The translations under genes were made by a program, and so were the position numbers. The notes below the pieces were generated by a model, which did no database searches, was not told where the DNA came from, and worked only from the letters and a program-made list of their open reading frames with translations. From IMG/VR virus record IMGVR_UViG_3300029914_000093, positions 1-31,211 of that record: 31,211 bases of DNA, one strand, 5' to 3'. This stretch comes from a virus. Shown one piece after another: positions 6,779 to 14,429 of the stretch. Within the stretch, counting starts at the first letter, position 1, and every line of letters starts with the position of its first letter.

Positions 6779-7473
6779 TAGACTACCTCTCTACGATTGA
6801 CCGCTGCTCGGGCTCCGTAAGTGTTCGTCATAACCAAACTGTCGATTCGGCCTTGGAAGATCGAGAGAGCCTTCATCTGCTCCATATACTCGTTCAAGAC
6901 GGTGCTGGCCGCTTCCGCTTCCAATCCGAGTTCTTTCGTCCTTAACATCACCGCCGCGTACTCAGGAAAGGCCGACGAGAACTCCTCCTGAAAAGGAACT
7001 GCTATCGCCGTCGTGTACGGCCTGGCCGCGGTGGTTGGAGCCACAATGAAGTCCATCACCGCAATCTGTGAGTAGGCCAACTGCGGATAGATTCCAAACT
7101 GGGACACCCCGAGAGGAAACCACGCCCTCAACTGATACGCCGGTGCCTCGTTCTCCCACCCTGGTATCACGTCACTCAACCCCTTCAGTGTCGTCTTCCT
7201 GATCGGCCACGGCAACCTTAACCGCAGGGCCGCAATCACGCCCGCTGGTATGCCGATGGCTGTGTTGTTCTGGAGGGAGATGAAGGTGGTGTTAGCCGGA
7301 AGGGTGACCGGCACATTGATAGCCTGCACGGTCCCTGTTATCAGCGCGGCCTCGAACATTGCATCTACGAGCGCCGGAAGAACCTCGTAAGTCTCATTCC
7401 AGAAAACGGGAGGATTTTCTTCTTCTATCCTCCCGAGTACGTCTGGAAGAAGTGTCGCCAGCGTCGTCGCCAT
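6778..7473 (-). CDS. Virion protein, probably head-tail region (231 aa)
   Basis: Starts MATTLATLLPDVLGRIEEEN with a helical N-terminus, then alternating strands (INVPVTLPANTTFISLQNNT) and a C-terminal helix with RTKELGLEAEAASTVLNEYM. The mix of a short helical start, a strand core and an end rich in alanine fits small connector or neck proteins. No sequence motif decides the role. It is coupled by TAATG to the 292-aa gene. Confidence 0.65.
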   Translation of the reverse strand: MATTLATLLPDVLGRIEEENPPVFWNETYEVLPALVDAMFEAALITGTVQAINVPVTLPANTTFISLQNNTAIGIPAGVIAALRLRLPWPIRKTTLKGLSDVIPGWENEAPAYQLRAWFPLGVSQFGIYPQLAYSQIAVMDFIVAPTTAARPYTTAIAVPFQEEFSSAFPEYAAVMLRTKELGLEAEAASTVLNEYMEQMKALSIFQGRIDSLVMTNTYGARAAVNRREVV

Positions 7474-7484
7474 TCATACCCACC

Positions 7485-8024
7485 TTAAATGATCTCAGCC
7501 CCAGCGTAGTACGAGTCGCTCGCCGAGCCCGCAATCCATATGTCATCAGTCCTGACCGGATTGAAGGCTATGCTGTTCGTTGCCCTGAAGATGTTCGGCA
7601 TCGTTCCTGCGGCGACCTTCAAGAGCTTATAGAACGTGTTTCCGCCGCCGCCAGCCGTCACTGTGTTATCAGAACCAAGGTAGACTTGTCCTTGCCCTCC
7701 ATCTAAGGGCTCGATAATCAACTCCCCTACGGAAATTGATAAACACATAACTGCACTGGAAGCATGAGCATGTTGCGGAGCGCCTCCCTGAGATGTGACC
7801 TGCATGGTCGTGGAGGTGAGGATCTTGCTCACCATCAACGTGTCTTGGTTCGCCGTATAGGGATCAAAAGTGATCCTGTCGCCAACTTGGTAGATGGCTG
7901 TGTTCGCTACCTGCGCTATCGCATCCACTCCCGCTTGTGGGATTGGCATGGCCGCAGTCAACTTGTCGCCAAACAACGGCTGTGAAACTCCCGTCAATGC
8001 TTGAAGTCCAAAGGTTCTGAACAT
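7485..8024 (-). CDS. Virion protein (179 aa)
   Basis: Beta-rich protein from MFRTFGLQALTGVSQPLFGD to SASDSYYAGAEII. The segments YQVGDRITFDPYTANQDTLM and VSKILTSTTMQVTSQ are typical of small strand-rich head or decoration proteins, and GNTFYKLLKVAAGT and SDSYYAGAEII recall capsid fibre or stabiliser proteins. It follows closely after the 107-aa gene. Structural role inferred from composition and place. Confidence 0.65.
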   Translation of the reverse strand: MFRTFGLQALTGVSQPLFGDKLTAAMPIPQAGVDAIAQVANTAIYQVGDRITFDPYTANQDTLMVSKILTSTTMQVTSQGGAPQHAHASSAVMCLSISVGELIIEPLDGGQGQVYLGSDNTVTAGGGGNTFYKLLKVAAGTMPNIFRATNSIAFNPVRTDDIWIAGSASDSYYAGAEII

Positions 8025-8026
8025 GG

Positions 8027-8350
8027 CTATTCGATCTCCTTACTGAAAGACATGGGCGTTTCCCATGACGGCCGCGGCGCCTTACTCCTTGTCGGATTCG
8101 TCGCCGGAATGAGAATCCCTTTACGGTCCTCGACCAACACGGACTCGTTACTGCTGTCGTCCCCGTGCCCGAGACAATACCGGCTCTGCCGGCCGCCGCT
8201 AAAGTCAACGTCACACGCCTCGTTGAACGGTATGGCGTTCGTGGTCCCCAGGTCCGTCCCCGGCATTGGGAACTGCCTTGACGATGTATCGTGCGTTTCG
8301 ATCGCGCTTTGGCTTGTCTTTCGTTTCACGGTTACGTCTCCTTCGGCCAA
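8027..8350 (-). CDS. Hypothetical protein (107 aa)
   Basis: Begins MAEGDVTVKRKTSQSAIETH; hydrophilic, low in hydrophobic clusters, with an aspartate/serine-rich middle (GHGDDSSNESVLVEDRKG). Its stop is two bases from the ATG of the 179-aa gene, fitting an operon. It may be a partly disordered virion-associated protein. No family recognised. Confidence 0.58.
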   Translation of the reverse strand: MAEGDVTVKRKTSQSAIETHDTSSRQFPMPGTDLGTTNAIPFNEACDVDFSGGRQSRYCLGHGDDSSNESVLVEDRKGILIPATNPTRSKAPRPSWETPMSFSKEIE

Positions 8351-8362
8351 TAGGCCGCTTCC

Positions 8363-8767
8363 CTACCGCTGCCACTCGCCTGATACCCGAGAGCCTTTGT
8401 CCATCCGCCCCATCTCGCTTGCCTTACCTATGAACCTTGCAAGCTCGGCATTCATCGGCTCCGGCCGCGAGGATGGTGAAATATCCCAATGTGCATGATC
8501 GTTGTGAAAAGCCTGATTCGAGACTCCGAACTGCTTCTCAAGCCGCTGCAAGTGGGCCGCATCCCGAACGTGGATCTTCTCACCGTTGAAGTGGGTCGTG
8601 GTGAAGTCCCACAAATTCTTCGCTGAGTTCATTACTGGAGGCCCGGCTCGAAAGCACTCGGGGCAGTAGAATCCTCCCCTCTCAGCCGAGAACACAAACT
8701 CCCCACCTTTGCTCTCTGTGTGCCACCGGCATCCGGGGTCCGCACAATACATCTTCTGAAACGGCAT
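8363..8767 (-). CDS. Zinc-ribbon-like protein (134 aa)
   Basis: Start chosen at ATG 8767 because GAGGAGTACAAG precedes it; a GTG at 8815 would add 16 residues but has no site. The N-terminus MPFQKMYCADPGCRWHTESK and, 20 residues later, FYCPECFRAG form a CX4C...CxxC arrangement that could bind zinc. The rest is hydrophilic with histidines (FHNDHAHWD). The protein lies between two virion genes, but nothing shows that it is in the particle. Confidence 0.7.
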   Translation of the reverse strand: MPFQKMYCADPGCRWHTESKGGEFVFSAERGGFYCPECFRAGPPVMNSAKNLWDFTTTHFNGEKIHVRDAAHLQRLEKQFGVSNQAFHNDHAHWDISPSSRPEPMNAELARFIGKASEMGRMDKGSRVSGEWQR

Positions 8768-8824
8768 CTTGTACTCCTCAGAATGATTATGCGTCCCCGA
8801 GGCTATGAGTGCCACTGGATTCTG

Positions 8825-9805
8825 CTAGGCGTCGTGCGACTGAACCCAAGTTGAACCGGGTCCGAATCCAACGCGGCCCTCTTCCGCCCCGTACCGCCAG
8901 GTAACATCTTGTTGGTCAAGCATGTTTGAGGCGTTCTGCATCTGCTCAAGGGTAGAGTAGAACTCTTTCATCTTCTGCCCGGCCACGAGTGGATCGTAGT
9001 ATTTGCTCTGCCGGCCGCCAAAGAGCTTGGCATCGGCAATGGCTCTCCGCACGAGCACATCTGCACGGATGAAGGATACCGGCGAGTCGTTGTCCAGCAT
9101 CATGTCTGGTGGCTGAATGTATGCTTCAAAAGGAAACACCTGCGGCTGATAAGGCGTCGGCCACATCTCGATCTGAAATTGTCCGTCGGGAGTCGGTGGA
9201 AGCGTTGCGAAGTACGTTGTCCACCCGAGAGATACTCTCCACACATCCCAGGCGTCGATCGTTTCCTGGTTGCCGTTGACTTCGATCGGCCATCCTTGAT
9301 TTTGGTTCCTCGCGTGAAGGAGATATTTGACGTTGGCGCCGAGCATTGCGTACACGCATTGACATTGGTAGCCCCCTGTCCGAGTGGCGCCACCGTAAGG
9401 CGTGTCGATCGTCAACTGCTGAGTGATGGCGTTGACATTGTTGATTGTTCGCCACGGCCCCTGAAAGCCGCCACGGAACTGAAAGCCGATGAGAGAGTTT
9501 GTCCAAGCTGTTCCGATGCCTTGAACGATGTTGCTCCCGGTTGTGAGGATGCAAGTCCCAGTCGTGGTGATCTTGGGGATATTGATGTTCCCGCGCACCT
9601 TGAGGGCATACCATTGGTAGCTGTCAATCACCTCACGGTAGGCGTCGTTGATGAAACGGCCGGCCCACATCGGGTCTAGGTCTGGGTTCCAAGCGCAGAC
9701 CTGATTTATCATTTGTCTGAATCCGAGCTGTTGGACGTATGCCTGCGTCCCATTTGGTCCGACTTGATATGGGAACTGCGGATTTTGTGTGATTACAACA
9801 GGCAT
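8825..9805 (-). CDS. Virion protein, adaptor/connector-like (326 aa)
   Basis: The N-terminal region (LGFRQMINQVCAWNPDLDPM, then FINDAYREVIDSYQWYALK) has the helix pattern of phage head-tail adaptors that start by docking to the portal. A strand-rich insertion follows (TTTGTCILTTGSNIVQGIG, an Ig-like or GTxW motif shared with other adaptors), and the C-terminal domain (FQIEMWPTPYQPQVFPFEAY, then IRADVLVRRAIADAKLFGG) closes with helices. The order strand insert plus 'EMWPTP' segment is frequent in this type of protein. Palindrome copy C supplies GGAG seven bases upstream of its ATG. Role inferred with fair confidence. Confidence 0.74.
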   Translation of the reverse strand: MPVVITQNPQFPYQVGPNGTQAYVQQLGFRQMINQVCAWNPDLDPMWAGRFINDAYREVIDSYQWYALKVRGNINIPKITTTGTCILTTGSNIVQGIGTAWTNSLIGFQFRGGFQGPWRTINNVNAITQQLTIDTPYGGATRTGGYQCQCVYAMLGANVKYLLHARNQNQGWPIEVNGNQETIDAWDVWRVSLGWTTYFATLPPTPDGQFQIEMWPTPYQPQVFPFEAYIQPPDMMLDNDSPVSFIRADVLVRRAIADAKLFGGRQSKYYDPLVAGQKMKEFYSTLEQMQNASNMLDQQDVTWRYGAEEGRVGFGPGSTWVQSHDA

Positions 9806-9810
9806 GTCTT

Positions 9811-9827
9811 ACTCCAAATTTTGGACT
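9811..9827 (-). repeat. 17-bp dispersed palindrome, copy C
   Basis: On the minus strand it reads AGTCCAAAATTTGGAGT. The preceding T makes TAG, the stop of the 55-aa gene (9828-9826), and the right arm gives GGAG before AAGAC and the ATG at 9805. A single short element thus ends one gene and serves the start of the next. Confidence 0.88.
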
Positions 9828-9993
9828 ACCGCGAACGTGTTCTCGATACCGGCAAGGCCCGCTTCACCTTTCCACGCTGCTTCTTCGGCTTCGCTGTCTC
9901 GCGCTCAGGAAGAGCCCGCTTCACCGTACCGCCCTTCCAAGTCCTTGCTTCCTCTCGATCGGGAAGCGCCTTCTTGACGGTTCTGGATGCCAT
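9826..9993 (-). CDS. Basic repeat protein with three VK(K/R)ALP motifs (55 aa)
   Basis: A strongly basic protein too short for most gene callers. It carries three copies of a short repeat: VKKALPDRE, VKRALPERE and VKRALPVSR. The ATG overlaps the stop of the 49-aa gene (TAATG) and the TAG stop is made with palindrome copy C. A role in DNA condensation or binding to the capsid interior is possible for such a peptide encoded among virion genes, but this is not shown. Confidence 0.72.
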   Translation of the reverse strand: MASRTVKKALPDREEARTWKGGTVKRALPERETAKPKKQRGKVKRALPVSRTRSR

Positions 9994-10142
9994 TACGACC
10001 TCCCCTTTCCGCGACCCTTACTGCTGCGCTTTTTGCCGCGATTGCTCTTCTTCTCCGCCAACCGCTCCGCCTTCTTCAAGAAACCAACGCTGTGCTCCCT
10101 GGCTTCGTCTGAGGGCTTCTCGTCCTTCTCGCGCTTCGCCAT
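9993..10142 (-). CDS. Small basic protein (49 aa)
   Basis: Starts MAKREKDEKPSDEAREHSVG, has a helix FLKKAERLAEKK and ends in a lysine/arginine tail (GKKRSSKGRGKGRS). It sits three bases after the 68-aa gene and overlaps the next one as TAATG. The basic tail suggests nucleic acid contact. One of four consecutive small basic proteins (9826-10744). Confidence 0.7.
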   Translation of the reverse strand: MAKREKDEKPSDEAREHSVGFLKKAERLAEKKSNRGKKRSSKGRGKGRS

Positions 10143-10144
10143 GA

Positions 10145-10351
10145 CTACCTTCCCTTCGTGCGGCCCTTAGACCGCTTTGACTTTCGCTTCTTTCCAGACT
10201 TCTTCACGACACCATTTGCCGCCCGTACTGCGGCACCTTCATCCCCTGTCCTCTCAAGAACCGAGTCGGCCACATGAGCCCACTGCCGCTTATGTTTAGG
10301 CAACTTCGCCTTCTTTGTGTGCCTCTTGGCGTCCTTGCTGCCCCACGGCAT
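10145..10351 (-). CDS. Small basic phage protein (68 aa)
   Basis: Reads MPWGSKDAKRHTKKAKLPKH, then KRQWAHVADSVLERTGDEGA and AAVRAANGVVKKSGKKRKSK. The central RQWAHVADSVLE-TGDEGAAVRAANGVV segment is a conserved pattern I have seen in many small phage and plasmid proteins, flanked by variable basic tails; its function is unknown. It sits inside the virion gene run, suggesting a structural or DNA-binding role. Confidence 0.75.
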   Translation of the reverse strand: MPWGSKDAKRHTKKAKLPKHKRQWAHVADSVLERTGDEGAAVRAANGVVKKSGKKRKSKRSKGRTKGR

Positions 10352-10354
10352 AGG

Positions 10355-10744
10355 CTACGACCTCCCTGAAGACTTCCGGCCCTTCTTATTCGTGAGCCTC
10401 ATCCCAGCCTTCCGCATGACCTTCTCGGCCTTCTTGCGCTTGCTGGCAGGGATTACACGCTCATTCTTGTGGACGATGGCTCGGCCCGTCTTGCGGACCT
10501 TGCCACCCTTGCGGTACTGGACCGGACGGATGTTTTGCGAGATCGACGATGCACGGTCGGATTCGTCTTTTCCCATGCTACTCAGGGAACTTCCAATCGC
10601 GCCCGCGGTACTCTTCGCCCTGTCGCTCTTGCCTTGTTTTGTTTCACGCTTCGTCTCTGAGACGTGTTCTCCGAGAGAGGGGCCATCGTCGTCGTAGCTG
10701 TCAAGCAACTGCATTGGAAGAAACCCGTATGCGTATCCGTACAT
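10355..10744 (-). CDS. Basic virion-associated protein with YRKGGKVRKTG motif (129 aa)
   Basis: The C-terminal half contains VQYRKGGKVRKTGRAIVHKN followed by ERVIPASKRKKAEKVM. The KxGGKVRKTGxAxVHKxERVI pattern is frequent in tail-fibre or decoration proteins of phages, where it appears near the end of otherwise variable proteins. The N-terminal half is hydrophilic, serine-rich and probably disordered. A terminator-like hairpin lies just upstream (10758-10787), so this gene may start a separate transcript. Function inferred weakly. Confidence 0.7.
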   Translation of the reverse strand: MYGYAYGFLPMQLLDSYDDDGPSLGEHVSETKRETKQGKSDRAKSTAGAIGSSLSSMGKDESDRASSISQNIRPVQYRKGGKVRKTGRAIVHKNERVIPASKRKKAEKVMRKAGMRLTNKKGRKSSGRS

Positions 10745-10757
10745 GACACCCTCCTAC

Positions 10758-10787
10758 AAACGAAAGGCCGCCCGGTAAAGAGCGGCC
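10758..10787 (-). terminator. Intrinsic terminator inside the virion gene run
   Basis: GGCCGC and GCGGCC (10766-10771 with 10782-10787) form a 6-bp GC stem with a 10-base loop, followed on the minus strand by TTTCGTTTG. A smaller GCCC-TTCG-GGGC hairpin (10799-10810) lies just before it. Together they would reduce transcription past the 117-aa gene, fitting high expression of the capsid genes upstream. Confidence 0.62.
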
Positions 10788-10810
10788 CCCCGGTAATTGC
10801 CCCGAAGGGC

Positions 10811-11164
10811 TTAGTACCCGAACAAGAAGAACTGAAACACGTACCCCGACAAGTCATAACCGTTGGCTACTTCGTTGTCTGGACCGTTTAGTGATCCATT
10901 GCAGTACACCTGCATCTTCTGCGTGTTGGGATTCCAAACAGGCTGGAATCCGCCTTGCCCACCAACCGGGATAAGGGTAAGGATGCGCCAGAGGTCGCAG
11001 TTGATGAGTTGCGGCGTGTTGTTGGTATTCGCCGTCTCCCCGCTGATGATTGCGTACCCTCCGGTGGCGTAATCCGAGACGGAATCCGACAGCGACACTA
11101 ACTCGCCGTTTAGGTTCCCCCAGCTTACATCGCCGTCGGGCTGTTTCGTGATTACGTAACCCAT
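10811..11164 (-). CDS. Virion protein (117 aa)
   Basis: Strand-rich protein: MGYVITKQPDGDVSWGNLNG, then YAIISGETANTNNTPQLINC and FQPVWNPNTQKMQVYCNGSL. Position directly after the capsid and the 223-aa gene, and before a terminator, suggests a structural protein. No family recognised. Confidence 0.65.
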   Translation of the reverse strand: MGYVITKQPDGDVSWGNLNGELVSLSDSVSDYATGGYAIISGETANTNNTPQLINCDLWRILTLIPVGGQGGFQPVWNPNTQKMQVYCNGSLNGPDNEVANGYDLSGYVFQFFLFGY

Positions 11165-11176
11165 GCTGCCCTCCGG

Positions 11177-11848
11177 TTAGAAGTTGTCGGACTCGACCAT
11201 GACATCGCAGTAGTTGGTGCTGACCAACGCTGTGAGTTGCCGGCCGAATGGACGGTAGGTTGGGGCCGTGCCGGCCGCAAGTGAGTTCGCGCTCAGGGTG
11301 CCAGCTACCGGGATGATCGAAGATCCGATACCGGGGGCTGATGTGCCTGAAATGTAGGCTCCCTTGAGGTAACCGGCCACCTGCACATACACATACCCGC
11401 CAAGCAACTGCGCCAGCGTCAACTTCGGCGCCGAGGCATAGTTGACCATCATAAAGCCGGCCGGGAAGTTCAACCCGAGAGTCGTTCCCCCCAAGGCTTC
11501 GGTGGTGATGCCGGTGACCGTGGTAAACGTGTTGTCTGTCCAGTACACAGGCGCCGGAGCATTGGCCGCCTGCCAGTTTGCCAGCGAGAGTGCCGAAGTC
11601 GCCAGATACTTCGCCTGTACGTAGACCGCCGGAGAGCCAGCCGGGTTGGAGGCTGACGGGTATCCGTAGGGATTCGTGGAAGTGTATGCCGCGGAATACC
11701 CCACGTACCTCTGGCCGAGAACCTGGATTTGCCCGAGTCCCGAATAGGCAGCCACCGCGCCGAGCCCCAAAGATGGGTTGTAGCAGTAGGTGAGTGCGTT
11801 CCCAGTGTCGATCTGGATAAGTTGATTCGACGAATTCAAAAATGCCAT
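11177..11848 (-). CDS. Virion protein, possible capsid decoration (223 aa)
   Basis: Beta-rich and rich in alanine, glycine, serine and tyrosine (GYSAAYTSTNPYGYPSASNP; YVYVQVAGYLKGAYISGTSA). Almost no charge outside the ends, which is typical of decoration or fibre-like head proteins. It directly follows the major capsid gene. An alternative frame is open across this gene and the next one (10854-11864) but is a shadow rich in Arg, His and Gly. Confidence 0.7.
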   Translation of the reverse strand: MAFLNSSNQLIQIDTGNALTYCYNPSLGLGAVAAYSGLGQIQVLGQRYVGYSAAYTSTNPYGYPSASNPAGSPAVYVQAKYLATSALSLANWQAANAPAPVYWTDNTFTTVTGITTEALGGTTLGLNFPAGFMMVNYASAPKLTLAQLLGGYVYVQVAGYLKGAYISGTSAPGIGSSIIPVAGTLSANSLAAGTAPTYRPFGRQLTALVSTNYCDVMVESDNF

Positions 11849-11873
11849 TGTCTTGTCCTCTCAATCAGGCCGA

Positions 11874-12842
11874 TTACAGGGCCGTGAATGCCTCTCTGAA
11901 CATCAAGCGAGATGCGGCAACAACCATGTTGCCACCGAACATATACTGTCCGGCCACATCGTCGGTGTTCTGCGCTTCCTTCCAGCCCGTAAATCCAAAC
12001 TGGTACTTCGGCACATCGGAGACGTACAGGTAGATGTAGTTGGTGTTGAGACCAAACATCGTGTAGGTTCCGCCCAGGACCGAGAGGTACTGGTCAACCA
12101 CCACCTGCGCACCGTTCCAGTTGAACGACTTGAAGCCAACGTGAACGTCGGAGGTCTCGTCGTTGAACCGTTGCTGCGGCTGGAGCTTGTTCCAGAACGC
12201 ATCCCACACCGGCTGCGTGGTCGGCAGCATGTCCGGCTTCTCCTGCCCAAACCAACTCGCACCAAAGGCTGTCTGGATTTGAGAAAGGTTAAAGGCCGAT
12301 GGCGCCGCATAGTAAGAGTTGATGCCAGTGTTCGCTGTGCTGGAGATGTCCGACCGGGTGATGCCACCATAAGTTGCGTAGTTCACGCCGTTGTCAACAG
12401 CCGCCGATAAACCATCCAACTCAAGAGTTGAGTTCAGCGTACCCTGGCCGTCACCGAAGACCGAGGTGCCGAGGATCTGGGCCATCGTGCCCGAAGCGTT
12501 CACCATCTTCGAGGAGACGTAACTCATCGCGGCTTCTGCGCCGCGGTTGAGAACCTGATCCACACCATACAGCGTGACGTTCACATAGGCGTACTTCAGG
12601 TTGAACTGAAGAGCCGTGTCCGTCTGCACTGCCGAGGTGTCAAAGGCTTGGCCGCGCTGGAAGAACCCGCCCTTCAGCGGCGCGTACATGATGTTATGGC
12701 GAATGGTCAAGCCGCCGGGAAATGCGAATCTCCGCTTTTTGCGGAGGCGGGTGAATACCGGCGAAGACTTGAACACGTTGTCGGTGATGATCGGAACGAT
12801 ATGATCGTTCGTTTTGCCCGTGAGATCATTCCACGTAAGCAT
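11874..12842 (-). CDS. Major capsid protein
   Basis: Predicted 322-aa capsid subunit. The N-terminal arm reads MLTWNDLTGKTNDHIVPIIT, then DNVFKSSPVFTRLRKKRRFAF, followed by GGLTIRHNIMYAPLKGGFFQ, RAAEA- and strand-rich core segments and a C-terminal domain with VHVGFKSFNWNGAQVVVDQY and KYQFGFTGWKEAQNTDD. This layout (flexible arm, then 'GG..I...I.Y', then spine helix, then 'hPWNG..VhhD..') is that of HK97-fold capsid proteins in podovirus- and siphovirus-like phages. I chose the ATG at 12842 with AAAGGGCTT upstream, although the frame is open for 44 more codons; those are arginine-rich and look non-coding. Place after the scaffold and before decoration-like genes agrees. The arm is echoed in the 99-aa protein at 24947. 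Confidence 0.86.
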   Translation of the reverse strand: MLTWNDLTGKTNDHIVPIITDNVFKSSPVFTRLRKKRRFAFPGGLTIRHNIMYAPLKGGFFQRGQAFDTSAVQTDTALQFNLKYAYVNVTLYGVDQVLNRGAEAAMSYVSSKMVNASGTMAQILGTSVFGDGQGTLNSTLELDGLSAAVDNGVNYATYGGITRSDISSTANTGINSYYAAPSAFNLSQIQTAFGASWFGQEKPDMLPTTQPVWDAFWNKLQPQQRFNDETSDVHVGFKSFNWNGAQVVVDQYLSVLGGTYTMFGLNTNYIYLYVSDVPKYQFGFTGWKEAQNTDDVAGQYMFGGNMVVAASRLMFREAFTAL

Positions 12843-13069
12843 AAGCCCTTTGCTTTCTTCGACTCGGGTTGAGCCCTTGTCGAGCGCCCTATTGGGCCAG
12901 AGATGTTTGATTACCGCGGCCTTCGCCGTTGTCGCCCTAGTCTCACAGGCTCGGCCTCTCGGCTTCCCGTTCAACTCATCCCTGCTATCCCTTCAGGCTC
13001 CGCATGGACCCATGCTTCCTTGGAGAATTGCAGTTGCGGGAACTCAAGGCGTCCCGCCTGCCTCACCAC
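12843..13069. other. Leader region of the capsid gene, no gene seen
   Basis: These 227 bases separate the scaffold-like gene from the capsid gene, by far the largest gap inside the structural run. No ORF of useful length or clear promoter is visible on the minus strand. It may hold a promoter or an mRNA leader for strong capsid expression; I cannot point to exact boxes. Confidence 0.4.
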
Positions 13070-14011
13070 CTAAAACTTGCCAACACTCCGAAGTTCGGCC
13101 GCCGCTGTTCTTGCCGCCGCCATGGTGAGTGATTCAACGTCGCCCTCACCCTCCTTGGCGCTTTGCTCCAACATCTTTTGCAGACTGCCCCTTGCTTCGC
13201 CTGTTGGGAAGTGACCCTCGCTGCCGCCGCCCGGCAAACCGCCGCGCTCGGCAATGATCTTGTTCGCCCGCTCCTCAGCCAGCCGCTCAATGTCGGCCGC
13301 CGTCTTCTTCTCGCGGACTGTTGGTTCCATGTACTTCTCCACGGCGGTCCTGGGATTGAAGTCCTTCTCCTTCGACATCAGATCGAATACTGCCTTCTGA
13401 TCTTCGTCGGTGAACTCTTTCCCGGTTTCCTTCTCAAACTTGTTCGCCATGATCGCCATGGACGTTGCGAATCCGGTCGTGAATGGAATCGTCTTTTCGT
13501 TGAAGTTCTTCTCGAACTCCGTGTACTTGGCGTTGATCGTCTCTTCCACCAACTTCTTTCCCTCGCTGGCGTAGAGGTTTCGATATTGCTCGGCGTTCAG
13601 GCTCAAGCCCGATGCCACCACGATTTCCTTCACTCGCTTGTCCAACTCTGCCGGGTCCATCTCGCCTCCAACTGCTGCCTTCTTAGCCGCTTCAAGTTCT
13701 GCTGCAAGCCTGGCCTTCTCTTCAGGCCATAACGGTTTCGATTCCTCGTCGATCACCCCTTGCTCTACAAGGGATTCCCAGATCGGAACCTTTTCGTCAG
13801 CCCACACCTTCATCTTCTGGTTGTATGCAAGAGCTTCTGTGTATTCCTTCTCTTGCGTCTGCAACTCAGTCAGTTTCCGGCTGTAGTCCGCTTGCCGAAG
13901 CCGCCCATCTTTGAACTCGGGGACTTTCTGCACGATGTTGTCAAGGAGCTTGCGTTCATCAGCACTAAGCTGCGCTGCCGATACAATTTCTTCCCACGTT
14001 TGGACTGCCAT
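13070..14011 (-). CDS. Scaffolding-like protein (313 aa)
   Basis: Helical, charged protein without strong hydrophobic core: LDNIVQKVPEFKDGRLRQAD, then coiled-coil stretches (KARLAAELEAAKKAAVGGEM; AEELRSVGKF end). The middle part has KLVEETINAKYTEFEKNFNE and TGFATSMAIMANKFEKETGK. Length, acidic helical character and the position between portal and capsid genes match phage scaffolding proteins, which guide procapsid assembly and then leave. The start at 14011 has GGAAGGAAGTTAG upstream. The assignment rests on composition and place. Confidence 0.72.
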   Translation of the reverse strand: MAVQTWEEIVSAAQLSADERKLLDNIVQKVPEFKDGRLRQADYSRKLTELQTQEKEYTEALAYNQKMKVWADEKVPIWESLVEQGVIDEESKPLWPEEKARLAAELEAAKKAAVGGEMDPAELDKRVKEIVVASGLSLNAEQYRNLYASEGKKLVEETINAKYTEFEKNFNEKTIPFTTGFATSMAIMANKFEKETGKEFTDEDQKAVFDLMSKEKDFNPRTAVEKYMEPTVREKKTAADIERLAEERANKIIAERGGLPGGGSEGHFPTGEARGSLQKMLEQSAKEGEGDVESLTMAAARTAAAELRSVGKF

Positions 14012-14096
14012 CTAACTTCCTTCCTCGCTTCCCTTTCGGGTTCCGCGAAGCTCGGGATAAGATCGCCGTTTCCGACTGCTTACCTGTTATCGTTGC

Positions 14097-14426
14097 CTAC
14101 CCCGGCATCTGCCCCGGAGTCGGTGGCGTCGGTATCTGAGGTGGGCCTCCACCTGGAGGCGGTGCCCCCATACCGGCCGACTGTGGTTGTTTTTGCTGTG
14201 CTTGCGCCAAACCTACCTTGAGGGTGGCGAGTGCCTTCTGAATGAAGGGGCGCATCGCTTCATCCTGAATCCCGTTGAGGATTTTCTCCACGGTGCCCAC
14301 GGCAAGCTCAATCGGATTCTTCCCCATCTGCTGCTGCGCCTGACCAACGCCCGCCCCAAACTGCGGTCCAGCACCCATCTGGGCTTGAACATCCGGCGCC
14401 ATCGGCGGCTGTGTCATTGGAGGCAT
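14097..14426 (-). CDS. Proline/glutamine-rich protein near the portal (109 aa)
   Basis: Low-complexity ends (MPPMTQPPMAPDVQAQMGAG and a C-terminus rich in PPPGGGPPQIP) enclose a helical middle (ELAVGTVEKILNGIQDEAM; FIQKALATLKVGLAQAQQ). This layout is known from small proteins between portal and scaffold genes in related phages; their role is not settled. Probably partly disordered. Coupled closely to the 64-aa gene. Confidence 0.72.
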   Translation of the reverse strand: MPPMTQPPMAPDVQAQMGAGPQFGAGVGQAQQQMGKNPIELAVGTVEKILNGIQDEAMRPFIQKALATLKVGLAQAQQKQPQSAGMGAPPPGGGPPQIPTPPTPGQMPG

Positions 14427-14429
14427 GGA

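Noticed and set aside
10854-11864. 336-codon minus-strand frame across two virion genes
   Set aside because: Composition rich in Arg, His and Gly, and it overlaps two genes with coherent protein sequence in another frame.
12910-12920. ATTACCGCGGC, similar to the 16S rRNA 530-loop on the minus strand
   Set aside because: Only eleven bases match and no neighbouring rRNA sequence is present.
13085-13101. ACTCCGAAGTTCGGCCG near the end of the scaffold-like gene
   Set aside because: Resembles a degenerate palindrome copy with paired changes, but it lies inside the coding frame and differs at five of seventeen positions.
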